A stretch of DNA of 46,496 bases from Peptococcaceae bacterium UBA3937 (GTDB lineage Bacteria; Bacillota; Peptococcia; DRI-13; DTU073): NCBI GenBank assembly GCA_002385735.1, contig DGEB01000067.1, positions 2,846 through 49,341 of the forward strand. The letters run 5' to 3'. Under the pieces are notes generated by a model, which searched no databases, was not told where the DNA came from, and saw nothing but the letters and a program-made list of their open reading frames with translations. A program made the translations under genes and the position numbers. Positions 32,542-41,883 of the stretch are shown piece after piece (position 1 is the first letter of the stretch; each line of letters begins with the position of its first letter).

Positions 32542-32627
32542 GACATCTCCTCGTTCCCCTAGGTTTTCCCGCGGGGAGAGGGCTTAATGAGGGAGAGTCA
32601 TTAATAAGCAAGAAGGAGAAAAAAGTA

Positions 32628-33758
32628 GTGAGCGAAAGGAAAGTGCGGGTGCTTCTCACCGGGGGAGGCACGGGAGGGCACATTTACCCGGCCGTGGCCA
32701 TCGGCCAGGCGGTTCGACAGGAATGGCCGGAGGCGGAACTCCTTTATATCGGCACCAAACACGGTTTGGAAAAGAAAATTGTCCCGGAGGCGGGCATCCC
32801 GTTGACCTTGCTGGAGATGGAAGGTTGGCAAAGAAAGCTTTCTTGGCAGGCGCTAAAGGCGGGGTGGAAAACCCTCAGGGCTTTTTCCGCGGCCAAAGGG
32901 TTAATCAAAGCTTTTGCTCCTCATTTGGTGATTGGCACCGGCGGTTATGTTTGTTTGCCGGTGGTCTGGGCGGCAACTCACCTGGGCATCCCGGCCTTGC
33001 TGCACGAACAGAACGCCTTGCCCGGCCTGGCCAACCGCCTCCTGGCAGGGAAAGTAGAGCGGGTGATGCTGACTTTTTCTGCCGCCAAGCGGTATTTTCC
33101 GGCGCGGGTTCAGGACAGGCTGCAGGTAACCGGCTTGCCGGTAAGACCGAAGATCTTTCAGGTGACGAGGGAAGACGGACTGGCCTATTTTGGCTTTGCG
33201 GCGGATAAACTGACTTTGCTGGTGGTGGGCGGTTCCCGGGGAGCCCAGAAAATTAACCGGGCCATGCTGGCTTTGGTTCGGAAATATGCGGGGGATCCGC
33301 GTCTGCAGATGATTCATCTCACCGGACAGACCGGTTACGAGGAGTTTACCCAGGGACTGGCGTCTGCAGGAATAAATTGGAATAATATAGGGAATGTTAT
33401 AATTAAACCCTATTTGCATGAAATGGAGTATGCTTTAGCCTGTGCGGACTTGTGCGTGGCCAGGTGTGGAGCGGCTTTTTTGGCGGAAATGACCGTGAAA
33501 GGGATTCCGGGGATTTTAATCCCGTACCCTTTTGCGGCGGAAAACCATCAGGAATATAACGCCCGGGCTTTGGTGGAACAAGGGGCGGCCGAATTGATTC
33601 TCGACCGGGAATTAACCGGCGAACGCTTGCTTGGCACGGTGGAACGCTTGCTTACCCAGGGCGAGGAAAGAAGAAAAATGGCGGAGAGCAGTTTGCGAGC
33701 GGGGCAGCCGGAAGCCATGGAAAATATTTTAAAGATCATCAGAAGATTTGTTAGTTAA
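32628..33758 (+). CDS. murG: UDP-GlcNAc:lipid I glucosaminyltransferase MurG
   Basis: This 376-residue GT28 family enzyme has the N-terminal glycine-rich loop GGGTGGHIYPAVAI, HEQNALPGLANRLL, the GGSRGAQKIN loop and the late AAENHQEYNA motif. It converts lipid I to lipid II at the inner membrane face. The GTG start at 32628 follows AGAAGGAG. The 170-nt gap after it (33759-33928) holds no gene. Confidence 0.95.
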   Translation: MSERKVRVLLTGGGTGGHIYPAVAIGQAVRQEWPEAELLYIGTKHGLEKKIVPEAGIPLTLLEMEGWQRKLSWQALKAGWKTLRAFSAAKGLIKAFAPHLVIGTGGYVCLPVVWAATHLGIPALLHEQNALPGLANRLLAGKVERVMLTFSAAKRYFPARVQDRLQVTGLPVRPKIFQVTREDGLAYFGFAADKLTLLVVGGSRGAQKINRAMLALVRKYAGDPRLQMIHLTGQTGYEEFTQGLASAGINWNNIGNVIIKPYLHEMEYALACADLCVARCGAAFLAEMTVKGIPGILIPYPFAAENHQEYNARALVEQGAAELILDRELTGERLLGTVERLLTQGEERRKMAESSLRAGQPEAMENILKIIRRFVS

Positions 33759-33928
33759 ATAAAAGGTAAATTAAATCAAGCTGATTGGACAAGCAAGAGC
33801 TTACTGTCAACCCTTTGGATGCCTAAGGATCACCTTTGTAACACCTTCGGAGCCAGTTGCATATATAGTAAACTACAGAGCAGGAAAAAGGAGGGTTGGG
33901 CAGTACTGGAGAGGAGATGGGTCGGTAG

Positions 33929-35308
33929 ATGCAGGATAAAGAATTGTACCATTTTATTGGAATAGGTGGAGCCGGGATGAGTGGCATCGCACGCATCCTG
34001 CTGGAACTTGGGTATCGCGTTTCTGGTTCTGATCTTTGCGCATCGGAGATTACCAGACGGTTGGAGTCTTTAGGGGCCACAATTTACCTTGGCCATCAGG
34101 CCGATTATGTAAGTGCCGGGACCACCGCCGTGGTCATTAGCTCCGCTATTCCTCCTGAAAATCCGGAGGTGATTAAAGCCAGGGAATTAGGTATTCCTGT
34201 CATGCAAAGGGCCGAAATGCTCAGTAGACTGATGAAGCGTCAGCAGAGCATTGCCGTGGCCGGTGCCCACGGGAAAACCACCACTTCTTCGATGGTTTCT
34301 TTGCTGTTTGAAAAAAGTGGGTGTGATCCCACCATTGTCCTGGGGGGCGAGTTGAATGATATCGGCGGCAATGCCAAACTGGGACAAGGAAAGTACATAA
34401 TTGCCGAAGCGGATGAATCGGACGGTTCTTTTCTGAAACTGTATCCGCAAATCAGTGTGGTTACCAATATTGAGGACGACCACTTGGATTTTTACGGAAG
34501 CACGGAAAAGATCCGGGAAGCCTTTTATCATTTTATTTTACATACGGCGGCCGACGGATTCGCGGTGTTGTGTTACGACGATCCGGGCGTAAAGGCCATC
34601 ATCCCCCAACTGGTTGGAAAATTGAGCATTTTTAAATATGGACTAACGCCGGATCCTGCTCTGGATTATCTGGCGCGGGAGATCAGGCCGGACCGGATGA
34701 CGACGAGTTTTTGGGTGGAAAGACAGGGTGAAAAGCTGGGCGAAATCAAGCTCCGGGTGCCGGGAAGGCATAATGTGGCCAATGCTTTAGCCGCAGTGGC
34801 CGTAGCGCTGGAATGCGGCCTGACTTTTCAGGAAGTGGCGGCTAGTTTCGTTGATTTTCGGGGCGTGCACCGGCGTTTTGAGCAAATCGGGGAGGTCGGT
34901 GGCGTGAAGATAGTGGATGATTACGCCCATCATCCCTCCGAACTGAAGGCGACCCTGCATGCGGCCCGTACTGTGGAACCGGACCGGATTATCGCGGTTT
35001 TCCAGCCCCACCGGTATAGCAGAACCAAGCATTTGCAGCGGGAGTTTGGGACGGCTTTTCAGGAGGCGGATCTCCTCATCGTAACTGATATTTATTCGGC
35101 CGGTGAAAAGCCGATTGAAGGCATCAGCAGCAGGTTAATCATTGAGGAGGTCGAAAAACAGACCGGGCAAAAAGTCGAATATATCCCCGATCGAACCATG
35201 ATCGCCGCAAGGTTGGCCGAGATCGTCCAACCGGGGGACTTGGTATTGACCTTAGGAGCTGGAAACATTTGGTCAACCGGGTTAGAACTGAAGGAATTAC
35301 TGCAGTAA
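33929..35308 (+). CDS. murC: UDP-MurNAc:L-alanine ligase MurC
   Basis: This 459-residue Mur ligase has the N-terminal HFIGIGGAGMSGIARI, ATP loop GAHGKTTT with Lys116, EADESDGSFL and the DDYAHHPSE motif of the ligase domain. It makes the first peptide bond of the wall precursor. Start ATG at 33929, 12 nt after GAGGAG. Complete. Confidence 0.95.
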   Translation: MQDKELYHFIGIGGAGMSGIARILLELGYRVSGSDLCASEITRRLESLGATIYLGHQADYVSAGTTAVVISSAIPPENPEVIKARELGIPVMQRAEMLSRLMKRQQSIAVAGAHGKTTTSSMVSLLFEKSGCDPTIVLGGELNDIGGNAKLGQGKYIIAEADESDGSFLKLYPQISVVTNIEDDHLDFYGSTEKIREAFYHFILHTAADGFAVLCYDDPGVKAIIPQLVGKLSIFKYGLTPDPALDYLAREIRPDRMTTSFWVERQGEKLGEIKLRVPGRHNVANALAAVAVALECGLTFQEVAASFVDFRGVHRRFEQIGEVGGVKIVDDYAHHPSELKATLHAARTVEPDRIIAVFQPHRYSRTKHLQREFGTAFQEADLLIVTDIYSAGEKPIEGISSRLIIEEVEKQTGQKVEYIPDRTMIAARLAEIVQPGDLVLTLGAGNIWSTGLELKELLQ

Positions 35309-35443
35309 CGGGCCGGGGCTGGCGTGGTGTCCTGAGGGGCGACACATACTCCGAAAGCAGTTTGCTGAAATGATGAAAAATTGGAAGCAAGGCCATGAAA
35401 ATTAATGAAAAGATATGGAGAGAGCAAGGAGATAAGGGCAGAG

Positions 35444-36367
35444 ATGGAGATGGAAGTGTTTTATCAACAACTGGTGGAGAAGGGTTTTCAACCGCTTTGG
35501 AAGGCAGAACCATTGAAAAAATATACTTCGTGGAAAATCGGGGGTCCGGCGGATATCCTCTATGCTCCGCCTGATTACCGTGCCTGTGTGGAAGTCCTGA
35601 AAATGGCGCGGCAAGCCGGTGTTCCGGTTACTTTCTTGGGCGCCGGGACCAATGTGTTGGTGGCGGACGAGGGGGTCCGGGGTTTGGTGATTCTGACCAC
35701 CAACTGGCGGGAAGTGACATGGGATGAGCAGGGGACGAAGGTTACCTCCGGAGCAGGGGTGCCCATCGCTGCATTAAGCCGTCTGGCCGGCGAAAGGGGA
35801 CTCACGGGGCTGGAGTATGCGGTAGGGATCCCGGGGACTTTAGGGGGTGCCGTCATCATGAATGCCGGAGCCTATGGCTGTGCCCTGGAGCAAGTGCTCA
35901 CGTCGGTCAAAACGCTGGATGAGGAAGGTAAGCTCAGGGAATACCAAAAGGGCGAGATGGCCTTGGGTTATCGGACCAGTATCTTTCAAGGCAAAAAAGA
36001 ATTAATCGTGGAAGCAACCCTGGCGCTTCAACCGGGAAAGATTGATGAGATTAGAGCTAAAATGAATGAGTATTTGAAGCTGCGGCGTGAGAAACAGCCT
36101 TTGGATTTACCCAGCGCGGGCAGCATTTTTAAAAACACGGAACGGGGCGCGGGTCGCCTGGTGGAAGCAGCGGGCGCCAAAGGCTGGCGGATCGGTGATG
36201 CCCAAGTTTCCAAAAAACATGCTAATTTTATTGTCAATTTAGGCGAGGCGAAAGCGGCCGATGTCTTAGCCTTAATCACGGAGGTGCAAAAAGCGGCGCA
36301 GCGACAATTTAACGTCGAACTGGAAACGGAAATTGTCCTGCTGGGTTTTCAAGACACCGGGAGGTGA
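35444..36367 (+). CDS. murB: UDP-N-acetylenolpyruvoylglucosamine reductase MurB
   Basis: This FAD enzyme of about 307 residues has TSWKIGGPADIL, GAGTNVLVADEG, GIPGTLGGAVIMNAGAYG and PSAGSIFKN, the last carrying the catalytic Ser. The compact length and missing tyrosine loop suit a type II MurB. It reduces the enolpyruvyl group made by MurA. The ATG at 35444 with AAGGG upstream is preferred to 35405; 35450 is also possible. It ends seven bases before murA. Confidence 0.94.
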   Translation: MEMEVFYQQLVEKGFQPLWKAEPLKKYTSWKIGGPADILYAPPDYRACVEVLKMARQAGVPVTFLGAGTNVLVADEGVRGLVILTTNWREVTWDEQGTKVTSGAGVPIAALSRLAGERGLTGLEYAVGIPGTLGGAVIMNAGAYGCALEQVLTSVKTLDEEGKLREYQKGEMALGYRTSIFQGKKELIVEATLALQPGKIDEIRAKMNEYLKLRREKQPLDLPSAGSIFKNTERGAGRLVEAAGAKGWRIGDAQVSKKHANFIVNLGEAKAADVLALITEVQKAAQRQFNVELETEIVLLGFQDTGR

Positions 36368-36373
36368 AAGCTT

Positions 36374-37648
36374 TTGGAGAAATTCGTGATTATCGGCGGG
36401 AACAGATTGTCGGGAACGATACGCGTGAGCGGGGGAAAAAATTCTGTTTTGACGATCTTACCCGCTTGTCTTTTGTCTGGCGGGGTTTGTACCCTGCACG
36501 ATGTGCCGAAATTAAGTGACGTCTATGTGATGAAAAATGTTTTGGAAAGCCTGGGAGCCAAAGTGGATTTTACGGGGAACACCATGGTGGTTGACGCTAC
36601 CAGTGTCAGTAATGTCGAGTTGCCGGACCGGCTCACCAGAATGATGCGGGCTTCCAATTTGGTGATGGGGCCGCTTTTAGCCCGTTTCCAGTACGTCAAA
36701 ATGGCCTATCCGGGTGGTTGTTCCATTGGGTCCCGGCCCATGGACCAGCATTTACGGGGGATGAAAACTTTAGGGGCGGAGATTAAGGAAAAACACGGCT
36801 TTATTGAAGCCAAAGCGACCCGGCTCGTCGGCAGCGAAATTTGCCTTGATTTTCCCAGCGTGGGGGCCACAGAGAATATTTTACTGGCGGCCACCCTGGC
36901 CGAAGGCGTGACCGTCATCCGCAACGCGGCACGGGAACCGGAAGTAGTGGATTTGCAAAACTTTTTAAACCAGATGGGGGCCAAAATCAAGGGAGCGGGG
37001 ACGGACGTCATCCGGATTGAAGGCGTGAAAAAGCTTAATTCGGTAGAATACACGATTATCCCGGACCGGATTGAGGCGGGCACCTTTATGGTGATGGGGG
37101 CGATTACCGGCGGGGAAATCCTGATTAATAACGTCATTCCGGAGCATATTGAAGCGGTGATTTCCAAGCTGCGGGAGGCCGGGGTGGAAATCAACGAAAC
37201 CGACGAAGGAATTCTGGTGCGGGGCGGGAAAAAAAGACAGGGGGTCGATGTGAAGACGATGCCTTTCCCGGGCTTTCCTACGGATATGCAAGCCCAGATG
37301 ATGGCTTTGATGGCGGTTTCGGAAGGAACCAGCATTGTCACCGAAACGATTTTCGAAAACCGCTTTAAACATGTGGATGAACTGCGGCGGATGGGCGCGG
37401 ATATCAAGGTGGAAGGGCGTGTGGCGATCATTAAAGGGGTTAAAAGCTTAAGCGGTGCCTATGTAGAAACTTCCGATTTGCGGGCCGGAGCGGCGCTGGT
37501 CACAGCGGGACTGGTGGCCGACGGGGCGACGGTCTTGGATAAAGTGCACCTGATTGACCGGGGCTATGAGAACTTTGAACAGAAATTGCGCGGACTGGGT
37601 GCGCAGATTTTGCGGGTAAACGGAAACGGGGGCAAGGATAAGCACTAA
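36374..37648 (+). CDS. murA: UDP-N-acetylglucosamine 1-carboxyvinyltransferase MurA
   Basis: This 424-residue enzyme has GGKNSVLTILPACLL near residues 20-34, the active-site Cys116 in PGGCSIGSRPMDQH, and PGFPTDMQAQMMAL late in the protein. It transfers enolpyruvate to UDP-GlcNAc, the first committed wall step; the Cys predicts fosfomycin sensitivity. The TTG start at 36374 is six bases after GAGGTGA, overlapping the end of murB. Confidence 0.94.
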   Translation: MEKFVIIGGNRLSGTIRVSGGKNSVLTILPACLLSGGVCTLHDVPKLSDVYVMKNVLESLGAKVDFTGNTMVVDATSVSNVELPDRLTRMMRASNLVMGPLLARFQYVKMAYPGGCSIGSRPMDQHLRGMKTLGAEIKEKHGFIEAKATRLVGSEICLDFPSVGATENILLAATLAEGVTVIRNAAREPEVVDLQNFLNQMGAKIKGAGTDVIRIEGVKKLNSVEYTIIPDRIEAGTFMVMGAITGGEILINNVIPEHIEAVISKLREAGVEINETDEGILVRGGKKRQGVDVKTMPFPGFPTDMQAQMMALMAVSEGTSIVTETIFENRFKHVDELRRMGADIKVEGRVAIIKGVKSLSGAYVETSDLRAGAALVTAGLVADGATVLDKVHLIDRGYENFEQKLRGLGAQILRVNGNGGKDKH

Positions 37649-37722
37649 CCCCCATCAGCAAGCATAAGCAAAGCCGAAGGAAGAAGGTACATATAAAGAT
37701 CCATAAGTGAAGCTTAAAAAAG

Positions 37723-37759
37723 ACGTTCTTAAGCGAAAAGGGGGCTTGAGAACGTTTAA
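37723..37759 (+). terminator. Terminator after murA
   Basis: ACGTTCTTAAGC (37723-37734) and GCTTGAGAACGT (37744-37755) pair along 12 bp with one G-U pair, followed by TTAAATT. The T tract is modest. Confidence 0.6.
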
Positions 37760-37771
37760 ATTAAAATATTA

Positions 37772-37800
37772 TTGGACAAGAACGACCGATTTGCTATAAT
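37772..37800 (+). promoter_or_regulatory. Sigma-A promoter of divIB-ftsZ
   Basis: TTGGAC (37772-37777), 17-bp spacer, TATAAT (37795-37800), 24 nt before the divIB start. One of the best promoter matches in the window. It follows the terminator at 37723-37759 and lets ftsQ/divIB and ftsZ be expressed apart from the mur genes. Confidence 0.8.
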
Positions 37801-37824
37801 TATAGCAGGGAGTGGTCTGTAACG

Positions 37825-38601
37825 ATGGTGCAACCTAATCCAAAGGTTACTTATCTGTACAAGAAAAGAAGAAAAGGCTCCTTTCTGGCTTTAGGGCTTT
37901 TTTTATTGTTCTGTCTTTCCTTATCAGGATACTTCTTTTTGAATTCCGCTTTCTTTAATCTTAGGGAAATTCAGGTGAGTGGCTGTCAAACCATCACCGA
38001 GGACGAGGTCATTGACTTAAGCGGCTTGGTCTTAGGCACCAATTTGTTTCATCTTGACGCCGGCGAGGTGGTCAAGCGCGTTGAGCTCCATCCGGTGGTC
38101 AAAACGGTGCGGGTTTCCCGCAAAATCCCGCATACGGTGCTGATTAAAGTGGAAGAGCGTGTCCCGGTTGCCTTAGTGGTGGGCACGGACAGTTATTTAG
38201 CCGTGGACCGGGAAGGTGTTTTTTTAAGGAAGGAAGAGGACTTCTTTAAGGAACTAACTTTTCCGGTGATTACCGGGTTTACGGTGGAAGAGGGGGTTAG
38301 TCCCGGGGCGAATCTGAGCACACCAGGTTTATCGGCCGCCCTTAGTTTGCTTGAGAAGATGGATGCCGCTTTTTTAAAGAATGTTGCGGAAATTAAGGCT
38401 ACTTCTCCCTATAGCCTGACGCTCCAGATGTTAAACGGGGTGGAGGTGCGCTTCGGCGAGCCGGAAAAAATCGAGCGAAAGCTGCAACTGATTGAGGAGC
38501 TTTTGTTTGAAAAGGGCGAAGTCATCAATGATCAGACTGTGGAATACATAGATTTGCGCTACAATTCTTTACCGGTCATCAAACAAAAAATTCTTAACTA
38601 A
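37825..38601 (+). CDS. divIB: Cell division protein FtsQ/DivIB
   Basis: This 258-residue single-pass protein has a short basic N-terminus, a membrane helix at about residues 18-40, a POTRA domain (about 45-115, beginning FNLREIQVSGCQTI) and the FtsQ/DivIB beta domain ending YIDLRYNSLPVIKQ. It links FtsL and DivIC/FtsB in the divisome. Start ATG at 37825 with GGGAGTGG upstream. The following 125 nt to ftsZ hold no ftsA. Confidence 0.9.
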   Translation: MVQPNPKVTYLYKKRRKGSFLALGLFLLFCLSLSGYFFLNSAFFNLREIQVSGCQTITEDEVIDLSGLVLGTNLFHLDAGEVVKRVELHPVVKTVRVSRKIPHTVLIKVEERVPVALVVGTDSYLAVDREGVFLRKEEDFFKELTFPVITGFTVEEGVSPGANLSTPGLSAALSLLEKMDAAFLKNVAEIKATSPYSLTLQMLNGVEVRFGEPEKIERKLQLIEELLFEKGEVINDQTVEYIDLRYNSLPVIKQKILN

Positions 38602-38726
38602 AAAAAGGATAACGGAGGACCGTTGTGGAATAAACACATGTTAAGAGATCTTTTTGTGCGGTTTCACTATAGGGCCTTTTAACAATATTAATATTATGGT
38701 TATAAGGAAGGAAAGGGGAATAAGTA

Positions 38727-39782
38727 ATGCTGGAGTTTGATATGGATGATCTGCTCAGCCAGTGTGCCCAGATTAAGGTGGTTGGTGTAGGTGGCGGAGG
38801 GAGCAACGCAGTAAACCGGATGATCGAAAGCGGTCTTAAAGGGGTCGAGTTTATTGCGATTAATACCGATGCTCAAGCTTTATACACCTCGAAAGCGGAA
38901 AACAAAATCCAGATTGGGACAAAGTTGACGCGTGGGTTAGGAGCCGGGGCGAATCCAGAAATCGGTTTTAAAGCAGCCGAGGAAAGCCGCAATGATATTG
39001 TGGCGGCGATCAAAGGAGCGGATATGGTTTTTGTGACCGCCGGAATGGGAGGTGGGACCGGAACGGGCGCGGCACCTTTGGTGGCGGAAGTGGCTAAAGA
39101 ATTAGGTGCGCTGACGGTAGGGGTTGTGACCAAGCCCTTTACCTTTGAAGGCCGCAAACGGTTCAGTCAGGCCGAGGAAGGCATCGTGAAAATCAAGGAA
39201 AAAGTCGATACCCTCATTACAATTCCCAATGAGAAGCTATTACAGGTAGTGGATAAAAACACCTCTATTAATGATGCGTTCCGGATTGCCGACGATGTTT
39301 TACGGCAAGGGGTGCAAGGCATATCCGACTTGATTGCCGTGCCGGGCTTAATTAACCTGGACTTTGCCGATGTGAAAACCATCATGGAAGATACCGGGGG
39401 AGCTTTAATGGGCATCGGCAGCGCCTCCGGCGAGAATCGGGCCAGTGTGGCCGCCAGGACGGCGATATCCAGCCCCTTACTGGAAACTTCCATTGAAGGG
39501 GCCAAAGGCGTGCTCTTGAATATTACCGGTGGGTCTAATTTAGGGCTTTTCGAAGTGAATGAAGCCGCGGAGATAATTGCCCAGGCCGCCGATCCGGAAG
39601 CGAACATTATCTTTGGCGCGGTGATTGACGAGAACATGGGCGATAATGTGCGGGTTACGGTGATTGCCACCGGTTTCGATAAACCGCGGAAGGAAAGCAT
39701 CCTGGACACTAGCGGTTCTACAACCAAGCCCTTTAGCATTGATGAACTGGATATTCCGATCTTTTTGAGAAAGAAAAAATAA
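38727..39782 (+). CDS. ftsZ: Cell division GTPase FtsZ
   Basis: This 351-residue tubulin homologue has the GTP motif GGGTGTG (108-114), the preceding [14 protein letters not shown], and the T7 loop NLDFADVK. A short linker leads to the C-terminal peptide [13 protein letters not shown], which binds division partners. Start ATG at 38727 with GAAAGGGG upstream. Complete and typical. Confidence 0.96.
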   Translation: MLEFDMDDLLSQCAQIKVVGVGGGGSNAVNRMIESGLKGVEFIAINTDAQALYTSKAENKIQIGTKLTRGLGAGANPEIGFKAAEESRNDIVAAIKGADMVFVTAGMGGGTGTGAAPLVAEVAKELGALTVGVVTKPFTFEGRKRFSQAEEGIVKIKEKVDTLITIPNEKLLQVVDKNTSINDAFRIADDVLRQGVQGISDLIAVPGLINLDFADVKTIMEDTGGALMGIGSASGENRASVAARTAISSPLLETSIEGAKGVLLNITGGSNLGLFEVNEAAEIIAQAADPEANIIFGAVIDENMGDNVRVTVIATGFDKPRKESILDTSGSTTKPFSIDELDIPIFLRKKK

Positions 39783-39848
39783 CGGGAGCAAGCAAAAAGC
39801 AGGGAAAAATAACGAGCATCAATTGCTTGCCGGCCGACGTGGAAGGTG

Positions 39849-39892
39849 GAAGCAGCAGCCTGTGGGGAAACGAAAGAGGGTTGCTGCTTTTT
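39849..39892 (+). terminator. Terminator after ftsZ
   Basis: AAGCAGCAGCC (39850-39860) pairs with GGTTGCTGCTT (39879-39889), one G-U pair, then TTTC. Ends the dcw cluster. Confidence 0.75.
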
Positions 39893-40032
39893 CGTGTTCC
39901 AAAAAAGAGGATTTTTTCTGTCCGAAGGCGTATATCTATATCATATGCCGGAGGAAGGACCGGACGAAGAAAGAGTCTTTGTGCCGAAAACCAGTAAAAA
40001 ATCAAGAAAAAGAGAAAGGTGAGAGGAAAACC

Positions 40033-40626
40033 ATGAAATTTGTCGCGATTAACGGAAGCCCGTTTCCAGACGGGAATACGGCATTTTTATTGCAAAAGGG
40101 CTTACAACAAATCGAACAGCTTGGCGGCGAGGCGGAAATGATTCATGCCCTGGCCGTTTTAAAAAGCATGCCGGTTCCTTTTTGTACCAGTTGCATGACC
40201 CCCTGCACCGGGGCTTGCGCAAAAGGGACACTCATGGAAAAGGCTTTAAACAGTTTGCGGGAAGCCGACGGCTTGTTGGTTGGTTCTCCGGTCTATTTTG
40301 GGACGGTGAGTGGGGAATTAAAGGCCTTTTGGGATAAAATGCGTTGTCTGCGGGGTGAAAAGGCGCTTCTTGACGTGCCCGGCGGGGCGGTGGCAGTGGG
40401 CGCTTCCCGTTTCGGCGGGCAGGAAGGAACCCTGCGGGCTATCCAGGACATGATGTTGGTGCAGGGCATGACCATAATCGGTGATGGGCAGGGGGAAGCC
40501 GACTGTGGCCATTATGGGGTGGCGGCCCAGCGACCAGCCCGGGAGGACGAGTCTGCTCAGGAAAGGATGCTCATCATGGCCAGGCGCCTCTTTGAAGTGA
40601 GCAAAGCAACGCAAAACTTGCGTTAA
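40033..40626 (+). CDS. NAD(P)H-dependent FMN reductase / iron-sulfur flavoprotein-like
   Basis: This 197-residue flavodoxin-fold protein begins MKFVAINGSPFPDGNTAFLL, the FMN-phosphate loop. Four cysteines, Cys51-x2-Cys54-x3-Cys58-x3-Cys62, lie where iron-sulfur flavoproteins (Isf) bind a cluster. GSPVYFGTVSGELKAFWDKM near residues 86-105 and GGQEGTLRAIQDMM near 130 fit the NADPH-dependent FMN reductase family. It probably moves electrons between ferredoxin or NAD(P)H and small acceptors. The ATG at 40033 follows AGGTGAGAGG; the longer frame from 39823 runs through the ftsZ terminator and is rejected. Confidence 0.8.
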   Translation: MKFVAINGSPFPDGNTAFLLQKGLQQIEQLGGEAEMIHALAVLKSMPVPFCTSCMTPCTGACAKGTLMEKALNSLREADGLLVGSPVYFGTVSGELKAFWDKMRCLRGEKALLDVPGGAVAVGASRFGGQEGTLRAIQDMMLVQGMTIIGDGQGEADCGHYGVAAQRPAREDESAQERMLIMARRLFEVSKATQNLR

Positions 40627-40683
40627 GCTGATGGTCGGCCGAAACGCAAGAAAGGATCAAAGTAGGAAAGTGGAGGTTATTGA

Positions 40684-41727
40684 ATGACCATTCGTGCGGA
40701 GTTGGAAAATTTAGAGGAAAAATACCTGGCTCCTTACGCGACTTTTTCTGCCCGGAGCAAAGGCCGGGAGCGGGAGGAGATGCCGGATGCCATTCGCACT
40801 TGTTTTATGCGGGATCGGGACCGGATTATTCATTCAAAATCTTTCCGTCGTCTCAAACATAAGACCCAGGTCTATATTTCGCCGGATAACGACCATTACC
40901 GGACCCGTTTGACCCATACGCTGGAAGTAAGCCAAATCTCCCGGACCATCGGGAAAGCCTTGGGCTTGAACGTAGATTTGATTGAAGCCATTGCTCTGGG
41001 CCATGATGTGGGCCATACGCCATTTTCCCATACCGGAGAGGATGTTTTAAACAGGCTTTTGCCGGGCGGTTTCCGCCACAATGAAAACAGTGTCCGGGTG
41101 TTGACGCGCCTGGAACAAGGGCGAAACGGGCCGGGGCTGAATCTTACGTGGGAGACCTTGGCGGGGATCCTGCACCACAGTGGTCTGGAAAAGCCGGCCG
41201 AAGAAGAAAAGGATAATACATTAGAAGGGCAAGTGGTCCGTTTTGCGGATAAAATCGCCTATATCCAGCATGACATTGACGACAGCATCAGGGCCGGGGT
41301 ACTCCAAACAGAGGATTTGCCCCAGGAATACCTGCAAGTCTTGGGTTATGACCATGGAAGCAGAATTACCACCCTGGTGGAGGATATTGTCGAAAACAGC
41401 CGCTGGAATATTGAATCCGGCGATTTAAGGATTAATCTCAGCCCCCACGTTAGCGCGGCTATGAAGGGGCTGCGGGCCTTTTTGTTTGAAAACGTCTACA
41501 AGGGTCCTTTGTGTATGGCAGAACGGCAAAAAGCGGTTTACGTGGTGGAGTTTTTGTATGATTATTACCTCAAGCACTATGAAATGTTGCCGGAGTTCTA
41601 CCAGGAGATTGCCCGTGAGGAGGGGATCGAAAGAGGAGTCGTCGACTATATTTCCGGCATGACCGATAATTTCTGCATTGCGACCTTCCGCAAACTGGTG
41701 GTTCCCCGTTCGTACGTTCAAACTTAA
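40684..41727 (+). CDS. dgt: Deoxyguanosinetriphosphate triphosphohydrolase-like protein (HD domain)
   Basis: This 347-residue dNTPase has the HD metal site: His78 in RLTHTLEVSQ, His107-Asp108 in LGHDVGHTPFSH, and the later YIQHDIDDSIRAG segment. The family cuts dNTPs to nucleosides and triphosphate. It precedes dnaG and sigA, an arrangement common in this phylum. Start ATG at 40684 with GGAGG upstream. The 156-nt gap to dnaG shows no gene. Confidence 0.9.
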   Translation: MTIRAELENLEEKYLAPYATFSARSKGREREEMPDAIRTCFMRDRDRIIHSKSFRRLKHKTQVYISPDNDHYRTRLTHTLEVSQISRTIGKALGLNVDLIEAIALGHDVGHTPFSHTGEDVLNRLLPGGFRHNENSVRVLTRLEQGRNGPGLNLTWETLAGILHHSGLEKPAEEEKDNTLEGQVVRFADKIAYIQHDIDDSIRAGVLQTEDLPQEYLQVLGYDHGSRITTLVEDIVENSRWNIESGDLRINLSPHVSAAMKGLRAFLFENVYKGPLCMAERQKAVYVVEFLYDYYLKHYEMLPEFYQEIAREEGIERGVVDYISGMTDNFCIATFRKLVVPRSYVQT

Positions 41728-41883
41728 GCTTTTGGTAAAAAACACGACACAAATTTCAAAAAAAAGCAGGAAGTTTGGAATCCATCACGAATAAATTGTA
41801 ATTGTGTCCTGATTAATTTTTCTAGCAGGAGAAATGCTCTTTTGTGGCGAAAGAGATAAAAAAACAATAAGGTGTTGAGTTGT

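Noticed and set aside
36706..37431. 241-codon minus-strand frame opposite murA
   Set aside because: It is the antisense shadow of a conserved coding region with no recognisable protein motif.
39823..40032. Longer start for the FMN reductase gene
   Set aside because: The extension runs through the ftsZ terminator and lacks a ribosome site; the ATG at 40033 has AGGTGAGAGG and begins with the FMN-binding motif.
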